Part shown: piece by piece, positions 18,491-27,068 of the stretch
Position numbering within the stretch: the stretch's first letter is position 1
How the letters are laid out: every line of letters begins with the position of its first letter
Assembly (NCBI GenBank): GCA_905221375.1
Contig: CAJNCY010000001.1
Location: forward strand, 62,001 to 126,000
Direction of reading: 5' to 3'
Length of the DNA stretch: 64,000 nt
Source of the DNA: a bacterium
GTDB taxonomy: Bacteria > Bacillota > Bacilli > Lactobacillales > Streptococcaceae
Translations under genes and position numbers: made by a program
The notes under the pieces: model-generated
Seen by the model: only the letters and a program-made list of their open reading frames with translations
The model's database searches: none
Told to the model about the DNA's origin: nothing

Positions 18491-18578
18491 GTTCTAAGAA
18501 CTCCTTAAATTTTATACAAATTAATTATACTATAAAACAATAGCTTCATCCTATCATTCGACTAATTTGGAAATAAGG

Positions 18579-18959
18579 TTAGCTAGTCTTCACTTTCCCT
18601 TTCCAAGAATCCAAGCCATAAGAAAGGATATAAATCTCAGAAAAGCCTTGTTTTTTCAAGTAAAGGGCTGCATTTGTGACACGTTGCGCACGTTGGTTTT
18701 CATAAAGAAGGACAGGTTTATCCTTACGAAGGGCTGCAAGACTAGTCTTCAACTGACTGGAAGGAATATTGCGGGCACCAAGGATATGTTTTCTGTGGAA
18801 TTCTGCTGGGTCGCGCAAATCAATCAATTGACCCGTACGAATCAAGGCTTCAAACTCCTCATTGTCTACAATTTTAGCCGCACGGCGAATACGAAGATAG
18901 TTAAAGCCCATCCACGCCAACATTGCCAGTATAAGTGCCCACAAAATCCAAGTAACCAT
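18579..18959 (-). CDS. Membrane-anchored rhodanese-like protein lacking the catalytic cysteine
   Basis: 126 residues with an N-terminal membrane helix (about 4-22) and a cytosolic rhodanese domain (about 30-123: LIDLRDPAEFHRKHILGARNIP, then PVLLYENQRAQR). Active rhodaneses have a cysteine at the start of the active-site loop (YCxxGxRS); here the loop reads YENQRAQR, so sulfur transfer is not expected. It may be a binding or regulatory module. Its start abuts the stop of the YqgQ gene, a coupled pair. Confidence 0.85.
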   Translation of the reverse strand: MVTWILWALILAMLAWMGFNYLRIRRAAKIVDNEEFEALIRTGQLIDLRDPAEFHRKHILGARNIPSSQLKTSLAALRKDKPVLLYENQRAQRVTNAALYLKKQGFSEIYILSYGLDSWKGKVKTS

Positions 18960-19180
18960 TAGTTCTTTTCTCCATTTTTCTCAATATAATCCAATTCTAC
19001 CTTGTGCTCTCTGCGAAGAACCGCTTCCGCTTCCAGATAATCCAGTTTGTCCATCAACCCTGCATCGTAAATCCGAGAGAGTTCCAGCTTCATCAGTTCA
19101 ATATCGTATAAGCGTTTTCCCATGTAAACAATAATACCAAATCGTTTGAGGAATTGCTGCACATCATAGAATGTTTTCAT
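18959..19180 (-). CDS. yqgQ: YqgQ-family (DUF910) protein
   Basis: A 73-residue helical protein, MKTFYDVQQFLKRFGIIVY..., the compact three-helix DUF910 fold. In Firmicutes it is often next to rhodanese-like and glucokinase genes, and it may bind single-stranded nucleic acid by structural analogy. The start at 19180 is chosen from the family start; a longer reading to 19228 exists, but its extra residues (MSLFLKKTQNFARMSL) are not typical. The ribosome site is weak. It overlaps the rhodanese gene by one base. Confidence 0.8.
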   Translation of the reverse strand: MKTFYDVQQFLKRFGIIVYMGKRLYDIELMKLELSRIYDAGLMDKLDYLEAEAVLRREHKVELDYIEKNGEKN

Positions 19181-19255
19181 AAGACTCATTCTAGCAAAAT
19201 TTTGTGTTTTTTTCAAGAAGAGACTCACACAATGCTCCTGATTTTCCTATCTTCC

Positions 19256-19285
19256 TTGGCGATTCTGACGCAAGTGTGGTACAAT
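19256..19285 (+). promoter_or_regulatory. Extended -10 promoter of the LysR regulator, placed for a leaderless mRNA
   Basis: TGGTACAAT (19277-19285) with a loose -35 TTGGCG (19256-19261, 18 bases upstream). The ATG starts seven bases after the -10, the expected transcription start. No ribosome site is possible between them. Confidence 0.6.
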
Positions 19286-19291
19286 AAAAAC

Positions 19292-20200
19292 ATGAGAATT
19301 CAACAATTACATTATATTATCAAAATCGTCGAAACTGGCTCTATGAATGAGGCAGCCAAACAGCTCTTTATCACACAGCCTAGTCTTTCCAACGCTGTGA
19401 GAGATTTGGAAAATGAAATGGGCATTGAGATCTTTATCCGCAATCCCAAGGGTATCACCTTGACCCGTGATGGGATGGAGTTTCTCTCTTATGCCCGTCA
19501 GGTTGTCGAGCAAACTCAGCTTCTGGAGGAACGTTATAAAAATCCTGTCGCCCACCGTGAACTTTTTAGCGTTTCATCCCAGCACTATGCCTTTGTGGTC
19601 AACGCTTTTGTCTCTCTGCTCAAGAAAAGCGATATGGAAAAATACGAGCTCTTCCTTCGTGAGACTCGGACTTGGGAGATTATCGATGACGTCAAGAACT
19701 TCCGTAGTGAGGTCGGTGTCCTCTTCTTAAACAGCTACAACCGTGATGTTTTAACGAAAATGCTGGATGACAACCACCTGCTGGCTCACCATCTCTTCAC
19801 AGCCCAGCCCCATATCTTTGTCAGCAAGACCAACCCTCTGGCAAAGAAAGACAAGGTCAAACTATCTGATTTAGAAAACTTCCCTTATCTGAGTTATGAC
19901 CAAGGGACGCACAACTCCTTCTACTTCTCTGAAGAGATTCTATCGCAGGAATACCACAAAAAATCTATCGTAGTCAGCGACCGTGCTACCCTCTTTAATC
20001 TCTTGATTGGTTTGGATGGTTATACCATTGCAACAGGGATTTTGAACAGCAACCTCAACGGAGATAATATCGTTTCTATCCCACTTGATATTGATGATCC
20101 AATTGAGCTGGTCTATATTCAGCATGAAAAAACCAGCCTGTCTAAGATGGGCGAACGCTTTATCGACTATCTCCTAGAAGAAGTTCAGTTTGATAGTTGA
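19292..20200 (+). CDS. cmhR: LysR-family regulator, probable methionine regulator CmhR/MtaR-like
   Basis: 302 residues. The N-terminal winged helix-turn-helix is clear (MRIQQLHYIIKIVETGSMNEAAKQLFITQPSLSNAVRDLE, 1-40), followed by the LysR effector domain. The start ATG 19292 matches the family start; a longer reading from 19154 would run through the promoter and the YqgQ gene. From memory, the pneumococcal orthologue in this gene neighbourhood is CmhR, which activates methionine genes through a TATAGTTT-n-AAACTATA box. A perfect copy of that box is upstream of metB-patB in this window (59441-59457). The methionine role is therefore inferred from synteny and site, not from the protein alone. 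Confidence 0.85.
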   Translation: MRIQQLHYIIKIVETGSMNEAAKQLFITQPSLSNAVRDLENEMGIEIFIRNPKGITLTRDGMEFLSYARQVVEQTQLLEERYKNPVAHRELFSVSSQHYAFVVNAFVSLLKKSDMEKYELFLRETRTWEIIDDVKNFRSEVGVLFLNSYNRDVLTKMLDDNHLLAHHLFTAQPHIFVSKTNPLAKKDKVKLSDLENFPYLSYDQGTHNSFYFSEEILSQEYHKKSIVVSDRATLFNLLIGLDGYTIATGILNSNLNGDNIVSIPLDIDDPIELVYIQHEKTSLSKMGERFIDYLLEEVQFDS

Positions 20201-20208
20201 GAAATAAT

Positions 20209-20255
20209 AAGAACCAATATGTAGGCTAGCAACAACCTGCACATTGGTTCTTTTT
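20209..20255. terminator. Bidirectional terminator between the LysR gene and the SDR gene
   Basis: AAGAACCAAT/ATTGGTTCTT stem extended by further pairs (TGTAGG/CCTGCA region), followed by five T on the plus strand. It ends both convergent transcripts. Confidence 0.85.
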
Positions 20256-21009
20256 ACTTATAATTAAAAGTTTCCCCTGCCAACTTATCAGCTAGCTTGG
20301 GAAAGAGGGTATAAAACTTATGGGCTAGGTTCAACAACATCGGTAGATTGAGTTCTCGTTTGTTTTTCCCTATAATCTTGACAATCTTTTTAGCAACTGC
20401 ATCTGGTTCTAAAAGGAAGCGGTCAACCGATTTGAGATAGGTGCCATCTGGGTCGGCCTGGTCAAAAAATCCTGTACGGATTGGACCTGGATTGACCGTC
20501 GTTACATAAACACCATAGGACATGAGTTCTAGGCGCAGAGCATTTGAAAACCCAATGGCTGCAAACTTGGTAGCTGAGTAGAGACTGGACTTGCCAGTAG
20601 CGATCAAACCTGCCATGCTGACGATATTGATGATATGGCCTTTTCGGCTTTCCTTCATACGAGCCGCAAGGCGCCGAGATAGATTCATCAGGGCAAAGGT
20701 ATTGACCTCAAACATCTGGTGAATATCTTGGTCAGAAATCTGGTCAAATTCCTCAAAAATCCCGTAACCAGCGTTGTTAATCAAGACATCAATCTTGCCA
20801 TAGCGGAGATAGAGGTCTGCTACCAGAGTTTCTAGGGCTGAATCATCGGTAATGTCGATTTCAATCAATTCTGCATGGGGATGATTTCCGTAGAGTTGAG
20901 CTAATTTTGCCTTATTTCTACCAAGCAAGATGAGCTGGTCTTCTGGCAAAAGTTTAACCATTTCTTGGGCTAGACCACCGCTAGCTCCGGTAATCAGAAT
21001 AGTAGGCAT
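20254..21009 (-). CDS. Short-chain dehydrogenase/reductase
   Basis: A 251-residue classical SDR with the NAD(P) loop TGASGGLAQEM (about 7-17), the NNAG motif (INNAGYG, about 86), catalytic S-Y-K (S139 region; YSATK about 153) and the PGPIRTGF loop. The substrate is unknown; Lys after the first strand (LLGRNKAKL) suggests NADPH. It is the last gene of the miaA-hflX-unknown-rnz-SDR operon. Confidence 0.9.
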   Translation of the reverse strand: MPTILITGASGGLAQEMVKLLPEDQLILLGRNKAKLAQLYGNHPHAELIEIDITDDSALETLVADLYLRYGKIDVLINNAGYGIFEEFDQISDQDIHQMFEVNTFALMNLSRRLAARMKESRKGHIINIVSMAGLIATGKSSLYSATKFAAIGFSNALRLELMSYGVYVTTVNPGPIRTGFFDQADPDGTYLKSVDRFLLEPDAVAKKIVKIIGKNKRELNLPMLLNLAHKFYTLFPKLADKLAGETFNYK

Positions 21010-21029
21010 ACTTATCCTTTCTCAATCTT

Positions 21030-21959
21030 TTAGATTTCCACTTCTTCCAAGTCTTTGACTACATGCACATTTTCAAAGACACTAGCAGCGTCTTTCTTGA
21101 GTTTGCTGATATCTTTTGAGAGGAAACGGGCACTGATATGGTTGAGCAGGAGGCGCTTGGCACCTGCTTCTACTGCGACTTCCGCTGCCTGCATGTTGGT
21201 TGAGTGACCATGATTGCGAGCAATTTTTTCATCTCCCTTGCCATAAGTCGACTCGTGAACCAAGACGTCGGCATTGACAGCTAGACGCACACTAGCACTA
21301 GTTTTACGAGTATCACCAAGAATAGTGATAATTTTACCTGGACGTGGCGCTGAGATATAGTCAGCAGCCTTGATTTCTCTGCCGTCTTCTAAGACAACAT
21401 CCTGACCGTTTTTGATTTTTCCAAAAAGCGGGCCAAATGGGACACCAGCTGCCTTGAGTTTTTCAGCATCTAGCGTTCCTTCTAGGTCCTTTTGCATGAC
21501 ACGATAACCAACACAGAAAATAGTATGGTCCAGTTCCTCTGCATACACAGTGAATTTATCGGTCTCAAGGATTTTTCCTAGAGAATCTTGGTCAAACTCA
21601 TGAAAATGAATGCGGTAAGGCAGGCGAGAACCTGACACACGAAGACTGGTTAAGACAAAGGACTTGATCCCTTGCGGCCCATAGATTTCCAAATCTGTCT
21701 GCTCTTCATTGGCCTGAAAGGCACGGCTAGAAAGAAATCCTGGCAGGCCAAATATGTGGTCTCCGTGCAAGTGAGTGATAAAAATTTTGCTAACCTTCCG
21801 TGGTCGAATTGTGGTTTCCAGAATGCGATTTTGCGTTCCTTCTCCACAGTCAAAGAGCCAAACTTCGTTAATCTCGTCCAAGAGTTTCAGAGCGAGACTT
21901 GAAACATTGCGGGCTTTAGAGGGCTGACCAGCCCCTGTTCCTAAAAATTGAATATCCAT
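21030..21959 (-). CDS. rnz: Ribonuclease Z (tRNA 3' endonuclease)
   Basis: Removes the 3' trailer from pre-tRNAs. A 309-residue metallo-beta-lactamase fold with the zinc motif [13 protein letters not shown] (about 62-74), LGDTRKT, HESTYG and NHISAR. Fits the long-form RNase Z of Firmicutes in length. It stands in a tRNA-linked operon with miaA. Confidence 0.96.
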   Translation of the reverse strand: MDIQFLGTGAGQPSKARNVSSLALKLLDEINEVWLFDCGEGTQNRILETTIRPRKVSKIFITHLHGDHIFGLPGFLSSRAFQANEEQTDLEIYGPQGIKSFVLTSLRVSGSRLPYRIHFHEFDQDSLGKILETDKFTVYAEELDHTIFCVGYRVMQKDLEGTLDAEKLKAAGVPFGPLFGKIKNGQDVVLEDGREIKAADYISAPRPGKIITILGDTRKTSASVRLAVNADVLVHESTYGKGDEKIARNHGHSTNMQAAEVAVEAGAKRLLLNHISARFLSKDISKLKKDAASVFENVHVVKDLEEVEI

Positions 21960-21973
21960 TCGATACTTTCTAA

Positions 21974-22597
21974 TTAATCAATATATAACATGGCTGTGCG
22001 GTTTTCCGATCGGAAATAGCGATTGCCAGAAAAAGCAGCAGCTTCTTGCAATAAATCCTCTTGACTGTAGCCTTTAAGACGTTTACGACCATCAGCCAAG
22101 CTTTCCAAATCAGTCAAAGCTGTAAGACTTTCTACACTAACAACTTCCTCATCTCCAACAGCCTTCATGTAAATCTTACCAGACTCTTCAAAGACCAGTT
22201 GATGGGGGAAAATTTGCGCAATCTCAAAGAGTAAGTCATCCGAGATCTTCTCCTTATTTTCAGAGAAAATTCGACCCAGTCCCTCACTCTCATAACAAAA
22301 ACCAAAGGATTTACCAGACAGATTTAGGCGAATAAAGGGCTTGTTTTCGAGGGTGAAACTTGGTTCAACATTGTAGAGATTCAGTTCCTGACTGAGTTCT
22401 GCAAAATAATCCGTCGCAGCCTCAGGACTCTTTTTCTGGTAGAGTTCTGCAAAGTAGGCATTGACCACGCTGGGCGGAGGTGTGATCAGTACCAACTGCT
22501 CCTGCTCTGTCTTGCCAGCTAGAAGTTGATCCAGATAGACCTTATCCAGACTTGTATAGCCCCCATATTTTAGAGCCAACGTTTTAATATCAGTCAT
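21974..22597 (-). CDS. Conserved streptococcal protein of unknown function
   Basis: 207 residues, acidic and soluble, with no signal or membrane segment. I see no catalytic motif. The protein begins [22 protein letters not shown] and ends [12 protein letters not shown]. The gene starts 8 bases inside hflX and ends 15 bases before rnz, always between those two in streptococci as I remember, so it is part of that operon. Automated labels such as cystathionine beta-lyase are sometimes given to this family, but no PLP lysine motif is visible. Confidence 0.8.
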   Translation of the reverse strand: MTDIKTLALKYGGYTSLDKVYLDQLLAGKTEQEQLVLITPPPSVVNAYFAELYQKKSPEAATDYFAELSQELNLYNVEPSFTLENKPFIRLNLSGKSFGFCYESEGLGRIFSENKEKISDDLLFEIAQIFPHQLVFEESGKIYMKAVGDEEVVSVESLTALTDLESLADGRKRLKGYSQEDLLQEAAAFSGNRYFRSENRTAMLYID

Positions 22598-23828
22598 AAA
22601 ATTCCTCTAACCTCCATTTATTTTTCTCGGAAATGTAGCCTCTAATGACTTCGCCGTCATCCTGATAATCGCGTTCTTCCAGAATCGCAACACTTTCTAA
22701 ATCGTGAATCTTGTAGGACTTAGAAAAAGGCACGCGCAGGGTAAAAAATTCAAAAATATCCTTGATTTTCTCTAAAAACAAAGCCTGCAAGTTTTCACGA
22801 CTATCCTCAGACTTGGCAGAAATGAGGGCATAAGGCGTTTGGGTAGGCGTGAAATCCTCCACCAAATCCGCTTTATTATAAAGTGTCAGACGAGGAATAT
22901 CTTCCATATCCAAGTCTTTCATGATGGAAAGAACTGTTTTTTCATGCTCCTCGTGGTAAGGATTGCTGGCGTCGATGACATGAACCAGAAGGTCCACATG
23001 CTTGCTTTCTTCCAAGGTTGACTTGAAACTGGACACCAACTCTGTCGGCAAATCTTGGATAAAGCCCACGGTATCTGTCAAAGTTACTTGAAGATTGCCC
23101 CCCAGATGGATACTCTTAGTCGTCGCATCCAAAGTCGCAAAGAGCTCATCCGCTTCATACTGGGTCTTACTGGTCAAGGTGTTCATGATGGTTGATTTCC
23201 CAGCATTGGTGTAACCAATCAAACCAATCTTAAAGGTGCTGGACTCCAAACGTTTTTCTCTGACAGTCGCCCGATTTTTCTCAACCACCTTGAGCTGGCG
23301 CTCGATATCCGTGATTTGATTGCGAACACTACGACGGTTCAGCTCTAGCTGGCTTTCACCAGGTCCACGGGAACCAATTCCCCCAGCCTGACGGCTGAGC
23401 ATAATTCCCTGACCAACCAAGCGGGGCAAGAGATATTTGAGCTGGGCTAGGTGGACTTGAAGTTTGCCTTCATGGCTTCGAGCCCGCATGGCAAAGATAT
23501 CCAAAATCAACTGCATACGGTCAATGACCTTGACACCCAGAACTTCCTCTAGATTGACATTTTGCCGTGGAGTCAAGCGGTTGTTGACGATGACAGTGGT
23601 AATTTCTTCTGCATCCACCATAAGCGCAATCTCTTCCAACTTACCAGAGCCGACGAAGGTCTTGGAATCATATTTTTCACGTTTTTGTCTGTAACTATCT
23701 ACAACGACTGCCCCAGCTGTCTTAGCTAGACTGGCCAATTCTTCCATAGAGAGATCAAAATTATCCATGCCCTGCAATTCCACACCTATGAGCAGGACTC
23801 GCTCCTCTTTTTTCTCCGTTTCAATCAT
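22590..23828 (-). CDS. hflX: Ribosome-associated GTPase HflX
   Basis: A 412-residue GTPase that can split stalled 70S ribosomes. N-terminal HflX domain (VGSGKLEEI), a coiled region, the glycine-rich linker ([21 protein letters not shown]) and the G domain: [12 protein letters not shown] (G1, about 207), [10 protein letters not shown] (G3), NKADLV (G4). Its start lies 8 bases inside miaA, the same spacing as at its own end with the next gene, so the operon is tightly coupled. Confidence 0.96.
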   Translation of the reverse strand: MIETEKKEERVLLIGVELQGMDNFDLSMEELASLAKTAGAVVVDSYRQKREKYDSKTFVGSGKLEEIALMVDAEEITTVIVNNRLTPRQNVNLEEVLGVKVIDRMQLILDIFAMRARSHEGKLQVHLAQLKYLLPRLVGQGIMLSRQAGGIGSRGPGESQLELNRRSVRNQITDIERQLKVVEKNRATVREKRLESSTFKIGLIGYTNAGKSTIMNTLTSKTQYEADELFATLDATTKSIHLGGNLQVTLTDTVGFIQDLPTELVSSFKSTLEESKHVDLLVHVIDASNPYHEEHEKTVLSIMKDLDMEDIPRLTLYNKADLVEDFTPTQTPYALISAKSEDSRENLQALFLEKIKDIFEFFTLRVPFSKSYKIHDLESVAILEERDYQDDGEVIRGYISEKNKWRLEEFYD

Positions 23829-24705
23829 CTAAAAACTCCTCTATCTGGCTAAAAATACGGTCTTGCACACCAGATTCTCCGATTTGATAAAAGGTGACCT
23901 GCATGCGATTACGGAACCAGGTTAGCTGACGCTTGGCAAAACGGCGGGTCGCCTGTTTGAGACTATCACTAGCTTCCTCCAAAGTCTGCTCCCCACGGAA
24001 ATAAGGAAAGAGTTCCTTGTAACCAATCCCTTTAGCAGCCTGCACATCTGGATAATGGTCAAACAACCACTTGGCCTCATCCAAAAGCCCAGCCTCAAAC
24101 ATCAAGTCCACTCGGTGGTTGATACGTTCATAAAGTTGACTACGTTCATCATCCAAGCAGATAATCAATGGTTCATACAAGGTCTCTTGATTTTCCAAAT
24201 CCTGACCAAAATGGGCAATTTCTAAGGCACGCATAGCACGACGACGATTAAACTGAGGAATTTCAAGACCTGCTTGCTCCACCAAATGGGCTAATTCCTC
24301 ATCTGAATATGGCTCCAAACTAGCTCGATAAGCTAAAATCTCCTCATGAGGAGTCTCACCACCTAGATGGTATCCTTCAAGTAAACTCTGGATGTAAAGA
24401 CCAGTTCCCCCAGCAATAATAGCTAGTTTGCCACGGCTGTGAATATCCTCAATAGCCATCTTAGCTTCTGAAACAAAATCAAAAGCCGAGTAAGACTCGG
24501 TTACCTCTCTAACATCGATTAAATGATGAGGAACAGCTACCTGCTCTTCTGGACTAGCCTTAGCCGTCCCAATATCTAGACCTCGATAGACTTGCTGGCT
24601 ATCTCCACTAACCACTTCGCCATTAAAACGCTTAGCCACTTCAATGGCAAGGGCTGTTTTTCCAACAGCAGTCGGTCCAACAATCACAATTATTTTTGTT
24701 TTCAT
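23821..24705 (-). CDS. miaA: tRNA dimethylallyltransferase MiaA
   Basis: Adds a dimethylallyl group to A37 of tRNAs that read UNN codons. The 294-residue protein has the P-loop [12 protein letters not shown] (about 7-18), the conserved [17 protein letters not shown] (about 34-50), [11 protein letters not shown] and the [14 protein letters not shown] signature. The start at 24705 follows AAGGAAAAAAG; an in-frame ATG 51 bases upstream lacks family support. It leads the operon and has an extended -10 promoter. Confidence 0.96.
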   Translation of the reverse strand: MKTKIIVIVGPTAVGKTALAIEVAKRFNGEVVSGDSQQVYRGLDIGTAKASPEEQVAVPHHLIDVREVTESYSAFDFVSEAKMAIEDIHSRGKLAIIAGGTGLYIQSLLEGYHLGGETPHEEILAYRASLEPYSDEELAHLVEQAGLEIPQFNRRRAMRALEIAHFGQDLENQETLYEPLIICLDDERSQLYERINHRVDLMFEAGLLDEAKWLFDHYPDVQAAKGIGYKELFPYFRGEQTLEEASDSLKQATRRFAKRQLTWFRNRMQVTFYQIGESGVQDRIFSQIEEFLDD

Positions 24706-24742
24706 CTTTTTTCCTTGAAAAATTCCCATTTTTTCGTTACTA

Positions 24743-24751
24743 TTATTATAA
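24743..24751 (-). promoter_or_regulatory. Extended -10 promoter of the miaA operon
   Basis: TGTTATAAT on the minus strand lies about 38 bases before the miaA start. It is a perfect TG-n-TATAAT motif. Confidence 0.65.
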
Positions 24752-24825
24752 CACAAAAAGGTCAGTCAGAAAAATGTGACCTCTTGAGGGGGCTGACTGA
24801 TTGAGAATATAAAGGAGGAAGACTC

Positions 24826-24996
24826 ATGGCTAAAGGATTCGCTAAAGGTCTTGTAACAGGTGTCGCAGGAACTGTCGCTGCACTTGCAGGTGCAGTATAC
24901 GCATTTAAAAAGAAAGTGATTGAACCAGAAGAACAAAAAGCAGCTTTCATCGAAGAAAACCGTAAAAAAGCAGCTCGTCGCCGCGTATCACGTTAA
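24826..24996 (+). CDS. DUF3042-family small protein
   Basis: A 56-residue protein: MAKGFAKGLVTGVAGTVAAL, a glycine/alanine hydrophobic segment (8-27), KKKVIEPEEQKAAF and a very basic tail RRRVSR. This is the DUF3042 pattern of Lactobacillales. An excellent AAAGGAGG site lies 7 bases before ATG. It is divergent from miaA and has its own terminator. Function unknown; a membrane-inserted basic peptide is likely. Confidence 0.88.
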   Translation: MAKGFAKGLVTGVAGTVAALAGAVYAFKKKVIEPEEQKAAFIEENRKKAARRRVSR

Positions 24997-25004
24997 GAAA
25001 CAAA

Positions 25005-25038
25005 AGAAGTTGGGATTCATTGTCTCAACTTCTTTTTT
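25005..25038 (+). terminator. Terminator after the DUF3042 gene
   Basis: An 11-bp stem (25005-25015 with 25023-25033, one G-U pair) with a 7-base loop, then a T run to 25038. The opposite strand also forms the stem and could serve thyA. Confidence 0.85.
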
Positions 25039-25046
25039 CTATTCTT

Positions 25047-25886
25047 TTAAATAGCTAGGTCAAACTTTAACTGGGGCTTAACAGGATCATAATCCACCAA
25101 CTCAAAATCTTCTGCTTTGATATCAAAGAAATTAGTCCCATCAGGAACATTCAAAACTAAACGTGGTTGGCAGTCAGACGGTTCACGACGGAGCAATTCC
25201 TGAGCTTGTTCAAATTGATTGTCATAGATATGGAGATTGTTGATGAAGTAGAAGAACTTCCCAACCTTCCAGCCAAAATGCTTGGCAATCATCATTTGAA
25301 GAGCCACATACTGCATAGCATTGATGTGGTGGGCCACCAACATGTCATTCGAACGCTGGGTCAAGGTCGCATCCAGATAGATTTCTCCATCAACACGACG
25401 GACATCAAACATGGTCTGAAAGGCGCAGGGGAGCAACCCGTCTGTTTCTTCGAAAGCTTGGTAATCCCAGAGCGAAATGATATTGCGGCGGTTCCAAGGG
25501 TTGGCTTCCAACTGTTTAAGAAGTTTATTGATGATGTCGTGTTTCTTAACAACGGCACCGTAGCGCTCACCGATTGTTCCCGTATCTCCCACTTCCCAGT
25601 CATTCCAATAGTGAACATTGTACTTGTCATTGAGAACTTCTAGGCTATTTGACTGGTCTTGGTAAATCCAAAGGACTTCTTTGATGGCTGATTTGATAGC
25701 AATAGGGCGCAAAGTTGTAATCGGGAATTCCCCCTTGGCCAAGTCATACTCGGCAAAGGCACCGGTTATGTACTTGGAGTTAGCCACGGTTCCATCCTTG
25801 TACTTAGGACGAGCCTGCTCAGAAAAGACACCGTCTTTGAGGATTCGTTCAATATTTTCTTTAAAGATTGTATCTGCTTTTGTCAT
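25047..25886 (-). CDS. thyA: Thymidylate synthase
   Basis: Methylates dUMP to dTMP with methylene-tetrahydrofolate. The 279-residue protein has the catalytic cysteine in [13 protein letters not shown] (about 150), RSNDM(LV)A folate/dUMP region and the [14 protein letters not shown] and [14 protein letters not shown] segments. A GAGGTGAAACGAA site precedes the start. It stands alone, flanked by terminators. Confidence 0.96.
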   Translation of the reverse strand: MTKADTIFKENIERILKDGVFSEQARPKYKDGTVANSKYITGAFAEYDLAKGEFPITTLRPIAIKSAIKEVLWIYQDQSNSLEVLNDKYNVHYWNDWEVGDTGTIGERYGAVVKKHDIINKLLKQLEANPWNRRNIISLWDYQAFEETDGLLPCAFQTMFDVRRVDGEIYLDATLTQRSNDMLVAHHINAMQYVALQMMIAKHFGWKVGKFFYFINNLHIYDNQFEQAQELLRREPSDCQPRLVLNVPDGTNFFDIKAEDFELVDYDPVKPQLKFDLAI

Positions 25887-25932
25887 TTCGTTTCACCTCA
25901 TTCATTGTCCTAACTAGTATAGCATAAAAAAG

Positions 25933-25977
25933 AAAAGAGGAACATTACTAACTCTAGGTTAGCATTTTTCCTCTTTT
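25933..25977 (-). terminator. Terminator of the glucokinase gene
   Basis: AAAAGAGGAA/TTCCTCTTTT outer stem with an inner CTAAC/GTTAG stem; on the minus strand it ends in TTTTCTTTTTTATG. Confidence 0.8.
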
Positions 25978-25983
25978 ATTATT

Positions 25984-26943
25984 TTATTGCAATACAAGTG
26001 ATGCTGCTCCGATAACTCCAGCGTCATTTCCTAGAGTTGCAAGAGCTAATTTAGTGGATGTGCGTACTTGTGGGAAGCTATTTTCATCGTAGACTTTTTG
26101 AACACCTTGTAGAAGGAATTCTCCCGCAGCTGACACACCACCACCGATAACGATTGTTGATGGGTTTAGGATTGAACCGATGTTAGCACAAGCGATTCCC
26201 AAGTAACGTGAGAAGTTACGGTAAACAATCAAAGCAAGGTCGTCTCCTTCTTTTGCAAGGTCAAAGACAGTCTTAGCAGTTACTTCTTCTCCGTTATCAA
26301 TCAAGCGTTTCAAGGCTGCATCGCCTTCGTATTCATCGGCATAGCGACGAGTCAAGTTGACAATCCCTGTTGCTGAAGCAACTGTCTCAAGACAGCCTTT
26401 TTTACCACAGGTACATGCGATTGGTTGGTCAAAGTCAACAGTGATGTGGCCAAGCTCACCTGCTGCACCAGCAACACCATGAAGCAATTTGCCTTCTGCG
26501 ACGATACCGCCACCAACACCTGTACCGAGTGTCATAAAGACAACATCTGGTTGGTTATCTCCAGCACCCATCCAACGTTCACCAAGAGCTGCTACGTTGG
26601 CATCATTATCGATGAAAAATGGAATACCCAAGGCTTTTTCAATCTTCTCTTTGATTGGTTGAAGGGTTTTCCAGTTCAAGTTGTAGGCACCAATAACAGT
26701 TCCTTTTTCACGGTCAACCACACCTGGTGATCCCATTCCAATTCCTTGGAAGTCCGCTGCTACCAATCTAAGCAAGTCCAAACGGTGTTGAATAGACTCA
26801 ATCATATCATCTACGATATGACTTCCCTCATCCAAAATGTTGGTCTTGATAGACCATTTTTCTTGGATTTCTCCTGCTGTTGTTAAGATTGCAAATTTGA
26901 TAGAAGTTCCACCAAGGTCAATCCCAATAATCTTTTGACTCAT
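25984..26943 (-). CDS. gki: Glucokinase (ROK family)
   Basis: Phosphorylates glucose with ATP. 319 residues: the ATP motif GIDLGGTSIKFAIL at the start, the glucose-binding GMGSPGVVD and DNDANVAALGE (about 106-116), TLGTGVGGGIV and the ROK zinc motif CTCGKKGCLE (about 173-182). The start chosen (26943) is seven bases after AAGGAG; another ATG directly before it and one six codons earlier are in frame. A cre-like site overlaps the expected transcription start, which fits carbon control. Confidence 0.95.
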   Translation of the reverse strand: MSQKIIGIDLGGTSIKFAILTTAGEIQEKWSIKTNILDEGSHIVDDMIESIQHRLDLLRLVAADFQGIGMGSPGVVDREKGTVIGAYNLNWKTLQPIKEKIEKALGIPFFIDNDANVAALGERWMGAGDNQPDVVFMTLGTGVGGGIVAEGKLLHGVAGAAGELGHITVDFDQPIACTCGKKGCLETVASATGIVNLTRRYADEYEGDAALKRLIDNGEEVTAKTVFDLAKEGDDLALIVYRNFSRYLGIACANIGSILNPSTIVIGGGVSAAGEFLLQGVQKVYDENSFPQVRTSTKLALATLGNDAGVIGAASLVLQ

Positions 26944-26972
26944 CATATTCTCCTTTTTCATTATGAATTAAT

Positions 26973-27020
26973 TGAAAATGCTTACAGCACTAGTATAACA
27001 AAATTCACTCATTTATGCAA
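26973..27020 (-). promoter_or_regulatory. Glucokinase promoter with overlapping cre-like site
   Basis: -35 TTGCAT (27015-27020), 17-base spacer, extended -10 TGTTATACT (26992-27000). The predicted start is near 26985, inside TGAAAATGCTTACA (26973-26986), a 13/14 match to cre. CcpA bound there would block initiation. Confidence 0.65.
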
Positions 27021-27036
27021 AGGTTTGCGTGAATGA
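27002..27036 (-). terminator. Possible weak terminator of the choline-binding protein gene
   Basis: ATTCAC/GTGAAT arms (with inner GCAAA/TTTGC) followed on the minus strand by TTTTG. The stem is short and the structure overlaps the glucokinase promoter, so it is uncertain. Confidence 0.35.
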
Positions 27037-27068
27037 ATTATAAGGAATTTTTCGTCTACCAGTATCTG

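Noticed and set aside
19154-19291. Longer N-terminus for the LysR regulator
   Set aside because: It would add residues with no family match, cross the extended -10 promoter and overlap the YqgQ gene on the other strand.
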